NCBI GenBank assembly: GCA_964403175.1
Contig: CAYOFH010000009.1
Coordinates: 1 to 45,453 of the forward strand
Source: Marinilabilia sp964403175
GTDB lineage: Bacteria; Bacteroidota; Bacteroidia; Bacteroidales; Marinilabiliaceae
Direction: 5' to 3'
Length of the DNA stretch: 45,453 bases
This document shows positions 25,281-34,027 of the stretch, one piece after another. The notes under the pieces are model-generated. The model was not told the DNA's origin. It did not search any database and saw only the letters and a program-made list of their open reading frames with translations. Each line of letters begins with the position of its first letter. The first letter of the stretch is position 1. The translations under genes and the position numbers were made by a program.

Positions 25281-25326
25281 GATGTGCAGATCAGTTTTTG
25301 AATACTGATTTGCACATTCTTTTTTT
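25281..25326 (+). terminator. Terminator after orphan secreted protein
   Basis: GATGTGCAGATCAGT (25281-25295) pairs with ACTGATTTGCACATT (25304-25318) with two G:T wobbles and an 8-nt loop, followed by a T run. Confidence 0.85.
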
Positions 25327-25472
25327 ATCTTTGAGTGTTTTTAGCCGGAAAATTCTTACAACTAAATTCTGAGGATTATTGGCTACATTACATTGACCAT
25401 GATGCCTTTGAGAATATTATTTTTATTTGTGGCTTTTTTAAAGAATTACCGGAAGATTTCATGAAAAATGAT

Positions 25473-25572
25473 GCAATGACGCAAAGTTTTTATTATGAGT
25501 AAGTTATGTTCTATTTTGCTGGTTTTGTAATAAATTGATCATCACTCTTTTGTAAAAGAATGCCGGAGTATT
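25473..25572 (+). repeat. Dispersed ~101-bp repeat, copy B
   Basis: Aligns along its whole length with 23184-23284 in the same orientation (about 83% by eye, one gap). It lies about 256 bp before glnS. Confidence 0.7.
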
Positions 25573-25635
25573 ATAAGAAAAGATACTAATTAAATAAAGT
25601 CCGCCTGACCTATTTTAATACCAGCCAAAAAGCGT

Positions 25636-25643
25636 TATTTTTG
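25636..25643 (+). promoter_or_regulatory. -7 box of glnS
   Basis: TATTTTTG matches TAnnTTTG. It would leave a 5' leader of about 180 nt before the glnS ATG. Confidence 0.55.
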
Positions 25644-25647
25644 CCTG

Positions 25648-25781
25648 CCAGTTACGGGTTTATGTTAAAATCCCAAACTGGAGACGGGCACTTATAGAAT
25701 CTATAGTGTTTGATAATGATGTGTGGCCTTGTGTCTCAACGAGTACAACACCGTAAGGATAGGATTAAAAACCGTAAACCC
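25648..25781 (+). promoter_or_regulatory. Possible structured glnS leader
   Basis: Two alternative pairings can be drawn. Locally, CCAGTT (25648-25653) pairs with AACTGG (25676-25681), with GGG/CCC inside. Long range, GGGTTTATG (25656-25664) pairs with CGTAAACCC (25773-25781), and AATCC (25669-25673) with GGATT (25762-25766). A further hairpin CACTTATAG/CTATAGTG (25689-25708) fits either form. It matches no riboswitch class I know. The pairings were found by eye and may be chance. Confidence 0.3.
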
Positions 25782-25828
25782 AAAAACTCATAACCCAAGG
25801 TAATCAACAGAAAAAAATACTGATTATT

Positions 25829-27538
25829 ATGAGCAGTACTACCGAAGGCGGAATGCCATCTGCCGGCAAAGGCAATTTTATTCATCAGGAAATAGATAAA
25901 GATCTTGCAGAGGGGAAGAATCAAGGAGCGGTATTAACCCGTTTTCCTCCTGAGCCCAACGGCTATTTGCATATTGGACATGCCAAGTCGATATGCCTCA
26001 ATTTTGGACTGGCAGAGCATTACAAGGGCGGATGCAACCTTCGCTTTGATGACACCAATCCAGCCAAAGAGGAGGTTGAGTATGTGGATTCTATCAAAAA
26101 AGATGTTCGTTGGCTTGGTTTCGAATGGGTAGGAAAAGAGCATTATGCATCTGATTATTTCGATCAGCTTTTTGAATGGGCCGTTAAGCTTATCAAAGCC
26201 GGCAAGGCTTATGTGGACGATCAGAGCGCTGATGAAATTGCTGCCCAAAAAGGGACACCTACACAGCCCGGGGTTGAGAGTCAGTTCCGCAATCGCAGCG
26301 TCGAGGAGAATCTCGATCTTTTTATGCGCATGAAAGCCGGAGAGTTTAAGGAAGGGGAACACGTTCTACGGGCTAAAATAGATATGGCTTCGGCTAATAT
26401 GCACATGCGCGATCCTATTATGTATCGTATTATTCATAAAAGCCATCATCGTACAGGCGATAAGTGGTGCATCTATCCGATGTATGACTTTACCCATGGG
26501 CAAAGTGATTTTATTGAGGGTATTACCCATTCTATATGCACGCTCGAATTTGAGGTTCATCGCCCTTTGTACAATTGGTTTCTGGATCAGATACTGGAAG
26601 GGGAATCTACCCCCGAACGCCGTCCCCGTCAGATAGAGTTTGCGCGATTGAACCTGAATTATACCGTTATGAGCAAGCGTCGTTTGCTTGAACTGGTACA
26701 AAAAGGCATTGTAAACGGCTGGGACGACCCGAGGATGCCAACTATTTCAGGGTTACGTAGAAGAGGTTATACTCCCGAATCAATTCGCACTTTTGCCGAC
26801 AGGGTAGGGGTTGCTCGTCGTGATAATATTATTGATGTGGCACTTTTGGAACATTGTATCAGGGAGGATCTGAATAAGCGGGCGCCTCGTGTGAATGCAG
26901 TTATTGACCCTGTTAAACTGGTGCTTACCAATTATCCCGAAGAGCAGGTGGAATGGATGGAAGCCATCAACAATCCGGAAGATGAAAGCCAGGGGAGCCG
27001 TAAGATTCCATTTACCAGGGAACTTTTCATCGAACGTAATGATTTTATGGAAGAGCCCCCAAAAAAATTTTTCCGCCTGGGCCCCGGACGTGAGGTACGC
27101 CTCAAAAACGGTTACATCATCGAATGTCAGGATTTTAAGAAGAACGAAAAAGGGGAGATTCAAGAAATTTACTGTACTTACGATCCTCAAAGCCGCAGTG
27201 GTAGCGACACCAGTGGTAAAAAGGTTAAAGGAACCCTGCACTGGGTAAGTGCTACTCACAGTATTCCTGCCGAAGTGCGCCAGTACGACCGCCTGTTTAT
27301 GGACGAAGATCCTGCCGGACATAAAGACAAGGATTTTAAAGAATTTATTAATCCGGAATCACTGACCGTTCTAAAAAACTGCCGTGTGGAACCTTCATTA
27401 CAGGATTCGAAAGAATTTGACTCCTTCCAGTTCCAAAGGCTGGGCTACTTCTGTGTGGATCCCGATTCAACAGCAGAAAAACTTGTGTTTAACCGCACTG
27501 TATCATTGCGTGATACCTGGGCGAAAATGAATAAATAA
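25829..27538 (+). CDS. glnS: Glutaminyl-tRNA synthetase
   Basis: A 569-aa class I synthetase charging tRNA-Gln directly. FPPEPNGYLHIGHAKSICLN (about residues 40-59) is the GlnRS-specific HIGH region, DDTNPAKEEVEYVDSI follows, TSLEFE-type specificity appears as HSICTLEFEVHRPLYNW, and the KMSKS loop is VMSKRRLLELV at about 276. The C-terminal beta-barrel anticodon domain (FFRLGPGREVRLKNGYI, GTLHWVSATHSIPAEVRQYD) confirms GlnRS over GluRS. Only 4 bp separates its stop from the flavodoxin-family gene. Confidence 0.97.
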   Translation: MSSTTEGGMPSAGKGNFIHQEIDKDLAEGKNQGAVLTRFPPEPNGYLHIGHAKSICLNFGLAEHYKGGCNLRFDDTNPAKEEVEYVDSIKKDVRWLGFEWVGKEHYASDYFDQLFEWAVKLIKAGKAYVDDQSADEIAAQKGTPTQPGVESQFRNRSVEENLDLFMRMKAGEFKEGEHVLRAKIDMASANMHMRDPIMYRIIHKSHHRTGDKWCIYPMYDFTHGQSDFIEGITHSICTLEFEVHRPLYNWFLDQILEGESTPERRPRQIEFARLNLNYTVMSKRRLLELVQKGIVNGWDDPRMPTISGLRRRGYTPESIRTFADRVGVARRDNIIDVALLEHCIREDLNKRAPRVNAVIDPVKLVLTNYPEEQVEWMEAINNPEDESQGSRKIPFTRELFIERNDFMEEPPKKFFRLGPGREVRLKNGYIIECQDFKKNEKGEIQEIYCTYDPQSRSGSDTSGKKVKGTLHWVSATHSIPAEVRQYDRLFMDEDPAGHKDKDFKEFINPESLTVLKNCRVEPSLQDSKEFDSFQFQRLGYFCVDPDSTAEKLVFNRTVSLRDTWAKMNK

Positions 27539-27542
27539 TTTC

Positions 27543-28121
27543 ATGAAAGTACTGGCCATAAACGGAAGTCCCCGAAAGGGAGGAAATACTGAATTGCTTA
27601 TCAGAGAGGTTTTTAAAACCCTTGAAGCTGAAGGTGTGCAAACCGAATTGGTAAGCATTGGAGGTAAAGAGGTAAATGGGTGTACTGCTTGTGGAAAATG
27701 CCGCAAGGAGAAAGACGGGCGGTGCCATATAAAAAATGACCTGCTCAATGAATGTATTGAGAAGATGGAAGAGGCTGATGGAATTATTCTGGGTTCTCCT
27801 GTTTATTTTGCAGATATTACCCCGGAATTAAAAGCTCTGATTGATGTTTCCGGTTATGCTTTGCGCGGAGCGGGCAATCCGCTCAGACGAAAAATAGGAG
27901 CCGGTGTAGCTGTGGCCCGACGTGCAGGAGGAATGACTGCTTTTGACAGTATCAATCGCTTTTTTCTGATTTCAGAGATGATTATTCCGGGTTCTTCCTA
28001 CTGGAATGTTGCCTATGGAAAAGAAAAAGGAGATGTGCTGAATGATGAAGAGGGCCTGAAGACGATGCACATCCTGGGTGAAAATATGGCCTGGCTGCTA
28101 AAGAAAGTTAATGGGAGCTAA
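27543..28121 (+). CDS. Flavodoxin/NADPH-dependent FMN reductase family, Fe-S flavoprotein type
   Basis: A 192-aa cytosolic flavoprotein. AINGSPRKGGNTELLIREV at the N-terminus is the FMN phosphate-binding loop, and GSPVYFADITPELKALID is the second conserved loop. Between them CTACGKC then RKEKDGRC forms a CX2CX2CX7C cluster like the 4Fe-4S-binding motif of iron-sulfur flavoproteins, so electron transfer is likely. The physiological partner is unknown. It sits 4 bp after glnS, implying co-transcription, and is convergent with the aminotransferase gene 10 bp away. Confidence 0.87.
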   Translation: MKVLAINGSPRKGGNTELLIREVFKTLEAEGVQTELVSIGGKEVNGCTACGKCRKEKDGRCHIKNDLLNECIEKMEEADGIILGSPVYFADITPELKALIDVSGYALRGAGNPLRRKIGAGVAVARRAGGMTAFDSINRFFLISEMIIPGSSYWNVAYGKEKGDVLNDEEGLKTMHILGENMAWLLKKVNGS

Positions 28122-28131
28122 CTTCCGGCTG

Positions 28132-29331
28132 TTACATCATTTTCTCCGGATAAGTCTCCAACGCTTTTTTAAGTACTTCAATGGCAAGAGCCAAATCTTT
28201 ACGGTTCAGTACATAAGCAATCCTGACTTCGTTGAAGCCTTTGCCGGGCGTGCTGTAAAATCCGGTGCCCGGTGCCATCATGACTGTATTTCCTTCATGA
28301 TCAAAATCGCTCAAAATCCACTGACAAAATTTGTCCGAATCGTCCACAGGCAGTTTTACCATAGTGTAGAATGCTCCTTTGGGCAATGGACAAATAACTC
28401 CCGGAATTTTATTGAGCTCCTCAACCAGATAATCCCGTCTTTGAATGTATTCTTTATACACATCCACGAAATATTGCTCTGGCGTGTCCAGAGAAGCTTC
28501 TCCGACGATCTGTCCAAGCCCCGGGGGGCTCAGGCGGGCCTGGCCGAATTTAAGGGCTGTGCTGATGAGGGCTTTGTTTTTTGAAACCAAAGCACCAATG
28601 CGCACACCGCACTCACTGAACCGCTTGGATACAGAATCGAACATCACCGCGTGTTCTTCCAGCCCTTCCAGATGCATTACCGATTTATGCTTATTTTCAT
28701 CGTAACAAAATTCGCGATATACCTCGTCTGAGAAGAAGAAAAGGTCATGCTTCAATACCAGTTGCCGGAGTTCTTCCAATTCGTTGTCGGAGTATAAATA
28801 TCCTGTCGGATTATTGGGATTGCATATTACGATCCCCTTGGTTTTGGGAGTAATCTGTGCTTCCAGATCTTTAATGGGGGGCAGTGCAAAATCGTTCTCG
28901 ATAGTGGAGGTTACAGGAATAATTTTTATTCCCGCGGAAATGGCAAATCCATTGTAGTTGGCATAAAAAGGTTCCGGAATGATTACTTCGTCACCCGGAT
29001 TAAGACAACTCAGGAAGGCAAAAGTCAGCGCTTCCGAACCACCTGTGGTAATGAGGATCTCAGTATGATCAACGTTGATTCCTATCGATTGGTAGTATTT
29101 GGCCAGCTTGCGCCGATACGATTCATTTCCGGCTGAATGGCTGTATTCAATTACTTTGTCCGAAAGATTGCGAACAGCCTCCAGCGCTACTTCGGGCGTA
29201 AATATATCGGGTTGTCCAATGTTTAGATGAATAACATGTGTTCCTCTTTCTTTGGCCTGTTCAGCAAAGGGAACCAATTTACGGATGGGAGAGGCAGGCA
29301 TTTGTTCACCTCTGTTTGAAATCTTTGGCAT
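28132..29331 (-). CDS. PLP-dependent aminotransferase (class I/II, aspartate-aminotransferase-like)
   Basis: A 399-aa fold-type I aminotransferase. HLNIGQPDIFTPEVALEA near the N-terminus, TTGGSEALTFAFLSCLNPGD, ICNPNNPTGYLYSDNELEEL and FSDEVYREFCYDENKHKS are class I/II landmarks, and the PLP-binding lysine lies in FDSVSKRFSECGVRIGALVS. MMAPGTGFYSTPGKGFNEVR then IAY holds the substrate-carboxylate Arg near the C-terminus. The substrate cannot be fixed; aspartate or an aromatic/branched amino acid are plausible. It has two candidate -7 boxes upstream. Confidence 0.93.
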   Translation of the reverse strand: MPKISNRGEQMPASPIRKLVPFAEQAKERGTHVIHLNIGQPDIFTPEVALEAVRNLSDKVIEYSHSAGNESYRRKLAKYYQSIGINVDHTEILITTGGSEALTFAFLSCLNPGDEVIIPEPFYANYNGFAISAGIKIIPVTSTIENDFALPPIKDLEAQITPKTKGIVICNPNNPTGYLYSDNELEELRQLVLKHDLFFFSDEVYREFCYDENKHKSVMHLEGLEEHAVMFDSVSKRFSECGVRIGALVSKNKALISTALKFGQARLSPPGLGQIVGEASLDTPEQYFVDVYKEYIQRRDYLVEELNKIPGVICPLPKGAFYTMVKLPVDDSDKFCQWILSDFDHEGNTVMMAPGTGFYSTPGKGFNEVRIAYVLNRKDLALAIEVLKKALETYPEKMM

Positions 29332-29355
29332 TGGTTCTTTATTTTTGGTTTATTA

Positions 29356-29385
29356 CAAAGTTAGGGGCGTATACCGACAAAGATA
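29356..29385 (-). promoter_or_regulatory. Candidate -7 boxes of the aminotransferase gene
   Basis: On the minus strand both TATCTTTG (29385-29378) and TAACTTTG (29363-29356) match TAnnTTTG, 46 and 24 bp before the start codon. Confidence 0.5.
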
Positions 29386-29518
29386 ATGACAGTTTGCATA
29401 TTTTTAAGGTTTTTTGATATTTTGAGTTGAAATCAGGATTTATTGCTGACACATGGTCTTTCTTACCCTGTTTTTTCAAAGGAAAATAAATAAATTTGCC
29501 GTTCAAACAGATTTGAAT

Positions 29519-30292
29519 ATGGGTAAGTCACAATTCTTTTTTTTACTGGTAATATTTGTGCTGTCAGGTGTAGCTAATTATTCTGATGCACAGATCGTAA
29601 ATATTGATAAACGTCGAAGCCGCAATCCCGATCAGGGCTTACAGGGAGAATTTAATCTGGGGTTCAACTTCATTCATACTACCTCCGATCAAAAACAGTT
29701 AAATTCCAGGGTCAAGCTTCAATATAATGATGATTTGAATACTTATCTTTTTTCTTCGGATGTGGGATTCAATCAGGTAGGAAGCGAGCGTAATGTTAAT
29801 AATGGCGGATTGATGTTGAAGTATAACTACTGGGTGCCCGAGAAAATAATTATTGCCGAAGGTTTTTTGCAATATCAATACAACCGGGTCAAGAGTCTGA
29901 AGCACCGTTACATTCTTGGTGGAGGGCCGCGTTTCAATATTGCCGATGGCGAAAGGTTTTCGTTCTTTCTGGTGGGTTATACCATTTATCTTAATGAATT
30001 GTATGAGCATTCGGAATATGAGCGCAGAAAAAGCCTGGTAAAATTCAGTTCTATGGGCAGTTTCGATTGGCAAATGGGAGAAAATGCCAGGTTGAGTCAC
30101 AGCACCTATTATGAACCCGATTATTCTGATCCTGCAGATTTTCGTTTGTGGAGTGAAACAAGATTTAATATGAAAATCTCCCAGCGATTTAATTTTGGGC
30201 TTTTTGTTAAACTGGAATATGATAATCTGGCTCCTCCGGAAGTGGATAAACTGTTCTACACGGTAAGTAATTCTTTCCAGTGGCGGTTTTGA
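29519..30292 (+). CDS. DUF481-type outer-membrane beta-barrel protein
   Basis: A 257-aa secreted beta-barrel. The ATG at 29519 starts a proper signal peptide (FFFLLVIFVLSGVANYSDAQ); an in-frame start at 29453 would add 22 residues. The mature protein is a series of amphipathic strands (LNSRVKLQYNDDLNTYLF, GGLMLKYNYWVPEKIIIAEG, YILGGGPRFNI) ending KLFYTVSNSFQWRF with terminal Phe, characteristic of DUF481/YdiY-like outer-membrane proteins. The function of DUF481 proteins is poorly known. It lies 147 bp before the DUF5686 gene in the same direction; both are surface proteins. Confidence 0.78.
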   Translation: MGKSQFFFLLVIFVLSGVANYSDAQIVNIDKRRSRNPDQGLQGEFNLGFNFIHTTSDQKQLNSRVKLQYNDDLNTYLFSSDVGFNQVGSERNVNNGGLMLKYNYWVPEKIIIAEGFLQYQYNRVKSLKHRYILGGGPRFNIADGERFSFFLVGYTIYLNELYEHSEYERRKSLVKFSSMGSFDWQMGENARLSHSTYYEPDYSDPADFRLWSETRFNMKISQRFNFGLFVKLEYDNLAPPEVDKLFYTVSNSFQWRF

Positions 30293-30439
30293 GAGAGGGC
30301 TATCCAAGAATGAATGGAGGTTAGATGTTAGAAGCTGATAGCTGCTCACCCCCGCATTACTTCATCAGCTAATTAAAGTTTGGAACAACTTTTGTTAAGC
30401 AGAATGTTGATCATATGTTCCATTCCAACCCTAAAAATT

Positions 30440-33058
30440 ATGAAAACCCAATTAACCTGTATTCTTTTACTGGTGTTGTTACCGGTCATCTCTTATGCGC
30501 AGGGATTGCGTGGCACCATTGTGGATGAAAAAGGTAACCCGGTCCCCATGGCGAGTATTTATTTACCCTCCGAACAAAAAGGAACGATCTCAAACAATGA
30601 AGGTCACTACGAAATTTCCCTGCCTTCCGGTGAGTACGACCTCATCTTTCAGTCACTCGGATTTAAAAAACGCACCTTTCATCTGACTATCCGTAAGACA
30701 TGGATTGATCTCGATATAACCCTCGAGCCACAAAGCATCCGCTTGCGCGAAGTGTTGGTAAATCCTTCAGGTGAAGATCCTGCTTATGCAATAATGAGAA
30801 AAGCCATTGGGATGGCTCCTTATTATCTGCGGCAGACAGACAGTTATCTTGCTGATGTCTATCTCAAAGGTTCTTTCAGGATGGATAAAATCCCCCGGTT
30901 GTTGAGGAATTCCCTGACTGTAAGTTCCAATGGCAGTGAAATGAAGGTGGAAGAGGGCCGGACTTACACCATGGAATCGATGAATGAAATATCGTTTATT
31001 GCTCCCGATACATTTAAACACACGGTTCTTGCATCGCGCAGTTCATTTCCTGCAGGTGATGAGTCCACAGCTCTGGGCTTTATCAACAGTAGTTTTTACG
31101 AACCTGATAACGGAATGGTCATTACTCCTCTTGCACCTCAGGCAATGCGCCATTATAACTTTCGTTATGAGGGTTTTTTCGAAGAAGGAGATGTTGAGGT
31201 CAATAAAATCAAAGTAATTCCCAAACGAAAAAGTCAGCAGTTGGTAACCGGCTATGTTTATATTGTTCAGAATTTGTGGAATATTCATTCGTTGGATGTG
31301 GAGGTGGAAATGTTTTTTGGTAATGTGAAAGTCAGGCAGGTTTTTCAGCCGGTTAAGAAAAGAGCCTGGTTGCCAGTTACACATCAGTTCGATTTGGATG
31401 TGTCGATGATGGGAGTAAAAGCTATTGTTGATTATTCCGGATCCGTCAAGTATAAAGAGGTGGATCTTAATAAAGAACTCCCGGTTCCTGATAATTTGGT
31501 TGCAGCCCTGAAGATGGGTAAAGAGGAAGAACCTGTTGAAAATATTGAACCCAAATCGAAAGAACAACAGAAAATTGACCTGTTGCTGGCCAAAAAAGAA
31601 CTCAACAACCGGGATATGATGAGGCTGGCACGGTTGATGGAAAAAAACACCGACCAGAATGAGGAACCGCAGGAACTGGAGCTCTCCGGCACCTACAAAA
31701 TGGAGGTTAAAAAGGATTCTGTAAAGCGTGATTCTTCATTTTGGGACAGTATGCGACCGGTTCCGCTTACTCCCCTGGAACAAAAAAGTTTTGCTTTAGG
31801 TGATAGTCTGGCAACTGTGGGGACTGTAAAGAAAGACAGTACCGTAACCCAAAAAAATGGGGTGTTTGATAAGATAGCAGGTTTTGCGACCTGGGGAAAG
31901 CGTTTCTTCCTGGCCGATTCTTCGGTTCTTGTTCGTTATGATGGATTGATTGGTTTTGGAAAGGTTAATTTTAATCCTGTTGACGGCTGGAATTATAAGC
32001 AATCTATGAGTATGAGATGGAAGCAGGATACTGTTCACCGGATGGAGGTATTGCCCGAGGTGGCTTATGCCTTTTCCAGAGAAGATTGGATGTGGAACGT
32101 GGCAATTAAACAGACTTATGCCCCATTGCAACGTGGCGAATTTCGCATTTTTGGAGGTGATGAAACTACTGATTTTAAACCTCTCGACATTGAAGTGAAT
32201 CCTTTTGCGGATATGGTGGCATCACTCATTTTTAAGGAAAATTACAAACGTTATTTTGACCGTCGGTTTGTGAATTTATCCAACAGCCTGGATTTATCCA
32301 ATGGCCTGCGATGGGATGTTTCGGCAGGGTATGAGTGGATAGCACCTATGGTAAACCACAGTGATTATTCGTTCTTTAACCGGGATGAAAACTATTATGC
32401 TAATATTCCTCAAAGTAGGGAACTGACTGTTAATAGCCTGCAAAAGCAGGAGAATTTTTCGTGGAGTAGTCGTTTGTCTTACACTCCGCGATATTTCTAT
32501 CGCATAAGCAGGGGACGAAAAATTATGTCACACTCCTCCTGGCCAACCTTTTCTTTGGCATTTAAGCAGGGAGTTCCCGCCTTTGAGAGTGACGCTGATT
32601 ATTTGTTGATGGAAGCTTCTGTGAAACAGGAAAAAGAGGCAGGATTTTTTCCTGCATTGTCCTGGGCTGCAGAAGCGGGCTGGTTTGCCAGAAATGAGGC
32701 ACTACACTTTTCGCATTTCAAACATTTTAATACCTCCGCACTGCCAGTGAGAATCACCGGAAGTCCTGCCTTTCGATTGCTAAAGGATTATGAAGCATCT
32801 ACCAACGAATGGTATCTTCAGGGACACCTTAAATATAGTTCTCCCTACTTGCTGCTAAAGCGTCTGCCGGTTTTGAGCAATCGGTTGTGGCAGGAATCTC
32901 TGCATCTGGATTACCTTAATACTCCTCACCTGAAGAGTTATGTACAGGCAGGATATTCAATAGATCAGATATTCTTTATGGGGAGTGTTGGTGTATTTGC
33001 CGGTTTTGATGAAGGCAGGTATAAGCATTGGGGTATAAGCGCTGTGCTGGAATTTTAA
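30440..33058 (+). CDS. DUF5686 / CarboxypepD_reg-like outer-membrane protein
   Basis: An 872-aa protein. The ATG at 30440 begins a signal peptide (LTCILLLVLLPVISYAQ); an in-frame TTG at 30380 is less likely. Residues about 20-105 form a carboxypeptidase-regulatory-like beta-sandwich (GLRGTIVDEKGNPVPMASIY, GEYDLIFQSLGFKK) often found at the N-terminus of TonB-linked or DUF5686 proteins. The middle carries a charged, coiled-coil-prone segment (DLLLAKKELNNRDMMRLARL). The C-terminal half is beta-barrel-like, ending HWGISAVLEF with terminal Phe. No TonB-dependent receptor plug is evident. The function is unknown. Confidence 0.85.
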   Translation: MKTQLTCILLLVLLPVISYAQGLRGTIVDEKGNPVPMASIYLPSEQKGTISNNEGHYEISLPSGEYDLIFQSLGFKKRTFHLTIRKTWIDLDITLEPQSIRLREVLVNPSGEDPAYAIMRKAIGMAPYYLRQTDSYLADVYLKGSFRMDKIPRLLRNSLTVSSNGSEMKVEEGRTYTMESMNEISFIAPDTFKHTVLASRSSFPAGDESTALGFINSSFYEPDNGMVITPLAPQAMRHYNFRYEGFFEEGDVEVNKIKVIPKRKSQQLVTGYVYIVQNLWNIHSLDVEVEMFFGNVKVRQVFQPVKKRAWLPVTHQFDLDVSMMGVKAIVDYSGSVKYKEVDLNKELPVPDNLVAALKMGKEEEPVENIEPKSKEQQKIDLLLAKKELNNRDMMRLARLMEKNTDQNEEPQELELSGTYKMEVKKDSVKRDSSFWDSMRPVPLTPLEQKSFALGDSLATVGTVKKDSTVTQKNGVFDKIAGFATWGKRFFLADSSVLVRYDGLIGFGKVNFNPVDGWNYKQSMSMRWKQDTVHRMEVLPEVAYAFSREDWMWNVAIKQTYAPLQRGEFRIFGGDETTDFKPLDIEVNPFADMVASLIFKENYKRYFDRRFVNLSNSLDLSNGLRWDVSAGYEWIAPMVNHSDYSFFNRDENYYANIPQSRELTVNSLQKQENFSWSSRLSYTPRYFYRISRGRKIMSHSSWPTFSLAFKQGVPAFESDADYLLMEASVKQEKEAGFFPALSWAAEAGWFARNEALHFSHFKHFNTSALPVRITGSPAFRLLKDYEASTNEWYLQGHLKYSSPYLLLKRLPVLSNRLWQESLHLDYLNTPHLKSYVQAGYSIDQIFFMGSVGVFAGFDEGRYKHWGISAVLEF

Positions 33059-33251
33059 TTAACAGAGGAAAGGTTTTAAGGCTTTGGTTGTCAGTAATAA
33101 ATAAAAAATGCCGGTTTTTGCGTGCATTTGGTTCAGGAATGTTTTAACTTGCATAACAGTTGGATTTTTAATGCTGTAACGCCCTGTCCTACTGTGAGCT
33201 TTGCTGTATTTTATCTGACCACCCTTATTTATTAATTATTTCTTTTTTATT

Positions 33252-33545
33252 ATGAACATTTTTGTAGCAAAGCTCAGTTCCCGAACTAAAAGTGAGGATC
33301 TCGAGCAAATGTTTGGCAGATTTGGAGAAGTATCTTCAGCCAAAGTGATTATGGATCGTGAAACCGGTTATTCAAAGCGTTTCGGCTTTGTGGAAATGCC
33401 GGATGACACCTCAGCAAATGCCGCCATTGATGAATTGGACGATCAGGAATTAGATGGTAGCCGTATTGTTGTTAAGAAAGCCCGACCCCGCGAAGAGGCA
33501 GGAAGCAGTGGAGGCGGGAGACGACAATTCGGTCGTGCCCGCTAA
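33252..33545 (+). CDS. RRM-family RNA-binding protein
   Basis: A 97-aa single-RRM protein. RNP2 is NIFVAKL at the N-terminus and RNP1 is KRFGFVEM at about residues 43-50 (the usual RGFGFVEM with Lys-Arg at its start). A short Gly/Arg tail (GGGRRQFGRAR) follows the fold. Such small RRM proteins in Bacteroidota and cyanobacteria bind single-stranded RNA, and some are cold-induced; targets are unknown. The gene is monocistronic, with an inverted repeat about 165 bp downstream. Confidence 0.93.
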   Translation: MNIFVAKLSSRTKSEDLEQMFGRFGEVSSAKVIMDRETGYSKRFGFVEMPDDTSANAAIDELDDQELDGSRIVVKKARPREEAGSSGGGRRQFGRAR

Positions 33546-33710
33546 CCTTAATTATTCCAAAACTTTCCGAAAAAGAATGACATTAAGCTTTGTCCTTTCT
33601 TTTATGCAGCTTTTTGGGGAGATCGGTTTTTATTAATCCTTGTTCTCTGGCGGAAACAGAAATAATCGTTGAACCTTATTTTAACGGAATTACTTGTTTT
33701 AGCCAAATGA

Positions 33711-33751
33711 ATATTAAAGATGGTTGTCTGATTGGCAGCCATTTTTAATAT
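33711..33751 (+). terminator. Putative terminator after the RRM gene
   Basis: ATATTAAAGATGGTTG (33711-33726) pairs with CAGCCATTTTTAATAT (33736-33751) with one mismatch and one G:T; the T run lies inside the 3' arm. Confidence 0.5.
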
Positions 33752-33937
33752 CGGTTCCTGAGTCCCGAAAACCTTTGCAGAAACCCCTGCAAAAAAAATT
33801 CATTCTTGTTTTTCATTGAAAATAAAGCCAGACTTGTATGTTAATCAGTTTGTTTTTAGAGGGTTGTTTTAATTGGCAATGGACATCCCGAACTTATGCC
33901 TGTTTCCTTCACATCCCCGACATAATGTCTATTTCGG

Positions 33938-33945
33938 TATCTTTG
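33938..33945 (+). promoter_or_regulatory. -7 box of GH97 gene
   Basis: TATCTTTG, perfect TAnnTTTG, 82 bp before the ATG at 34028. Confidence 0.6.
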
Positions 33946-34027
33946 AATGATTTATAATTTGCTTTCTTTTCTTTTAAGTGAATCAGATTAGAAATAGTTT
34001 TATGAATAATCCCAAATTGTTTGTATC

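Larger units (their letters stand above)
25236..25828. other. Long intergenic region and glnS leader
   Basis: No gene. In order: terminator (25281-25326), copy B of the roughly 101-bp repeat (25473-25572), a -7 box (25636-25643) and a leader of about 180 nt with potential RNA structure (25648-25781) before glnS. Confidence 0.65.
33546..34027. other. Intergenic region between RRM gene and GH97 gene
   Basis: No gene. It contains a 16-bp imperfect hairpin (33711-33751), a short TTTGCAG/CTGCAAA hairpin (33774-33793) and the GH97 -7 box (33938-33945). Confidence 0.55.
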
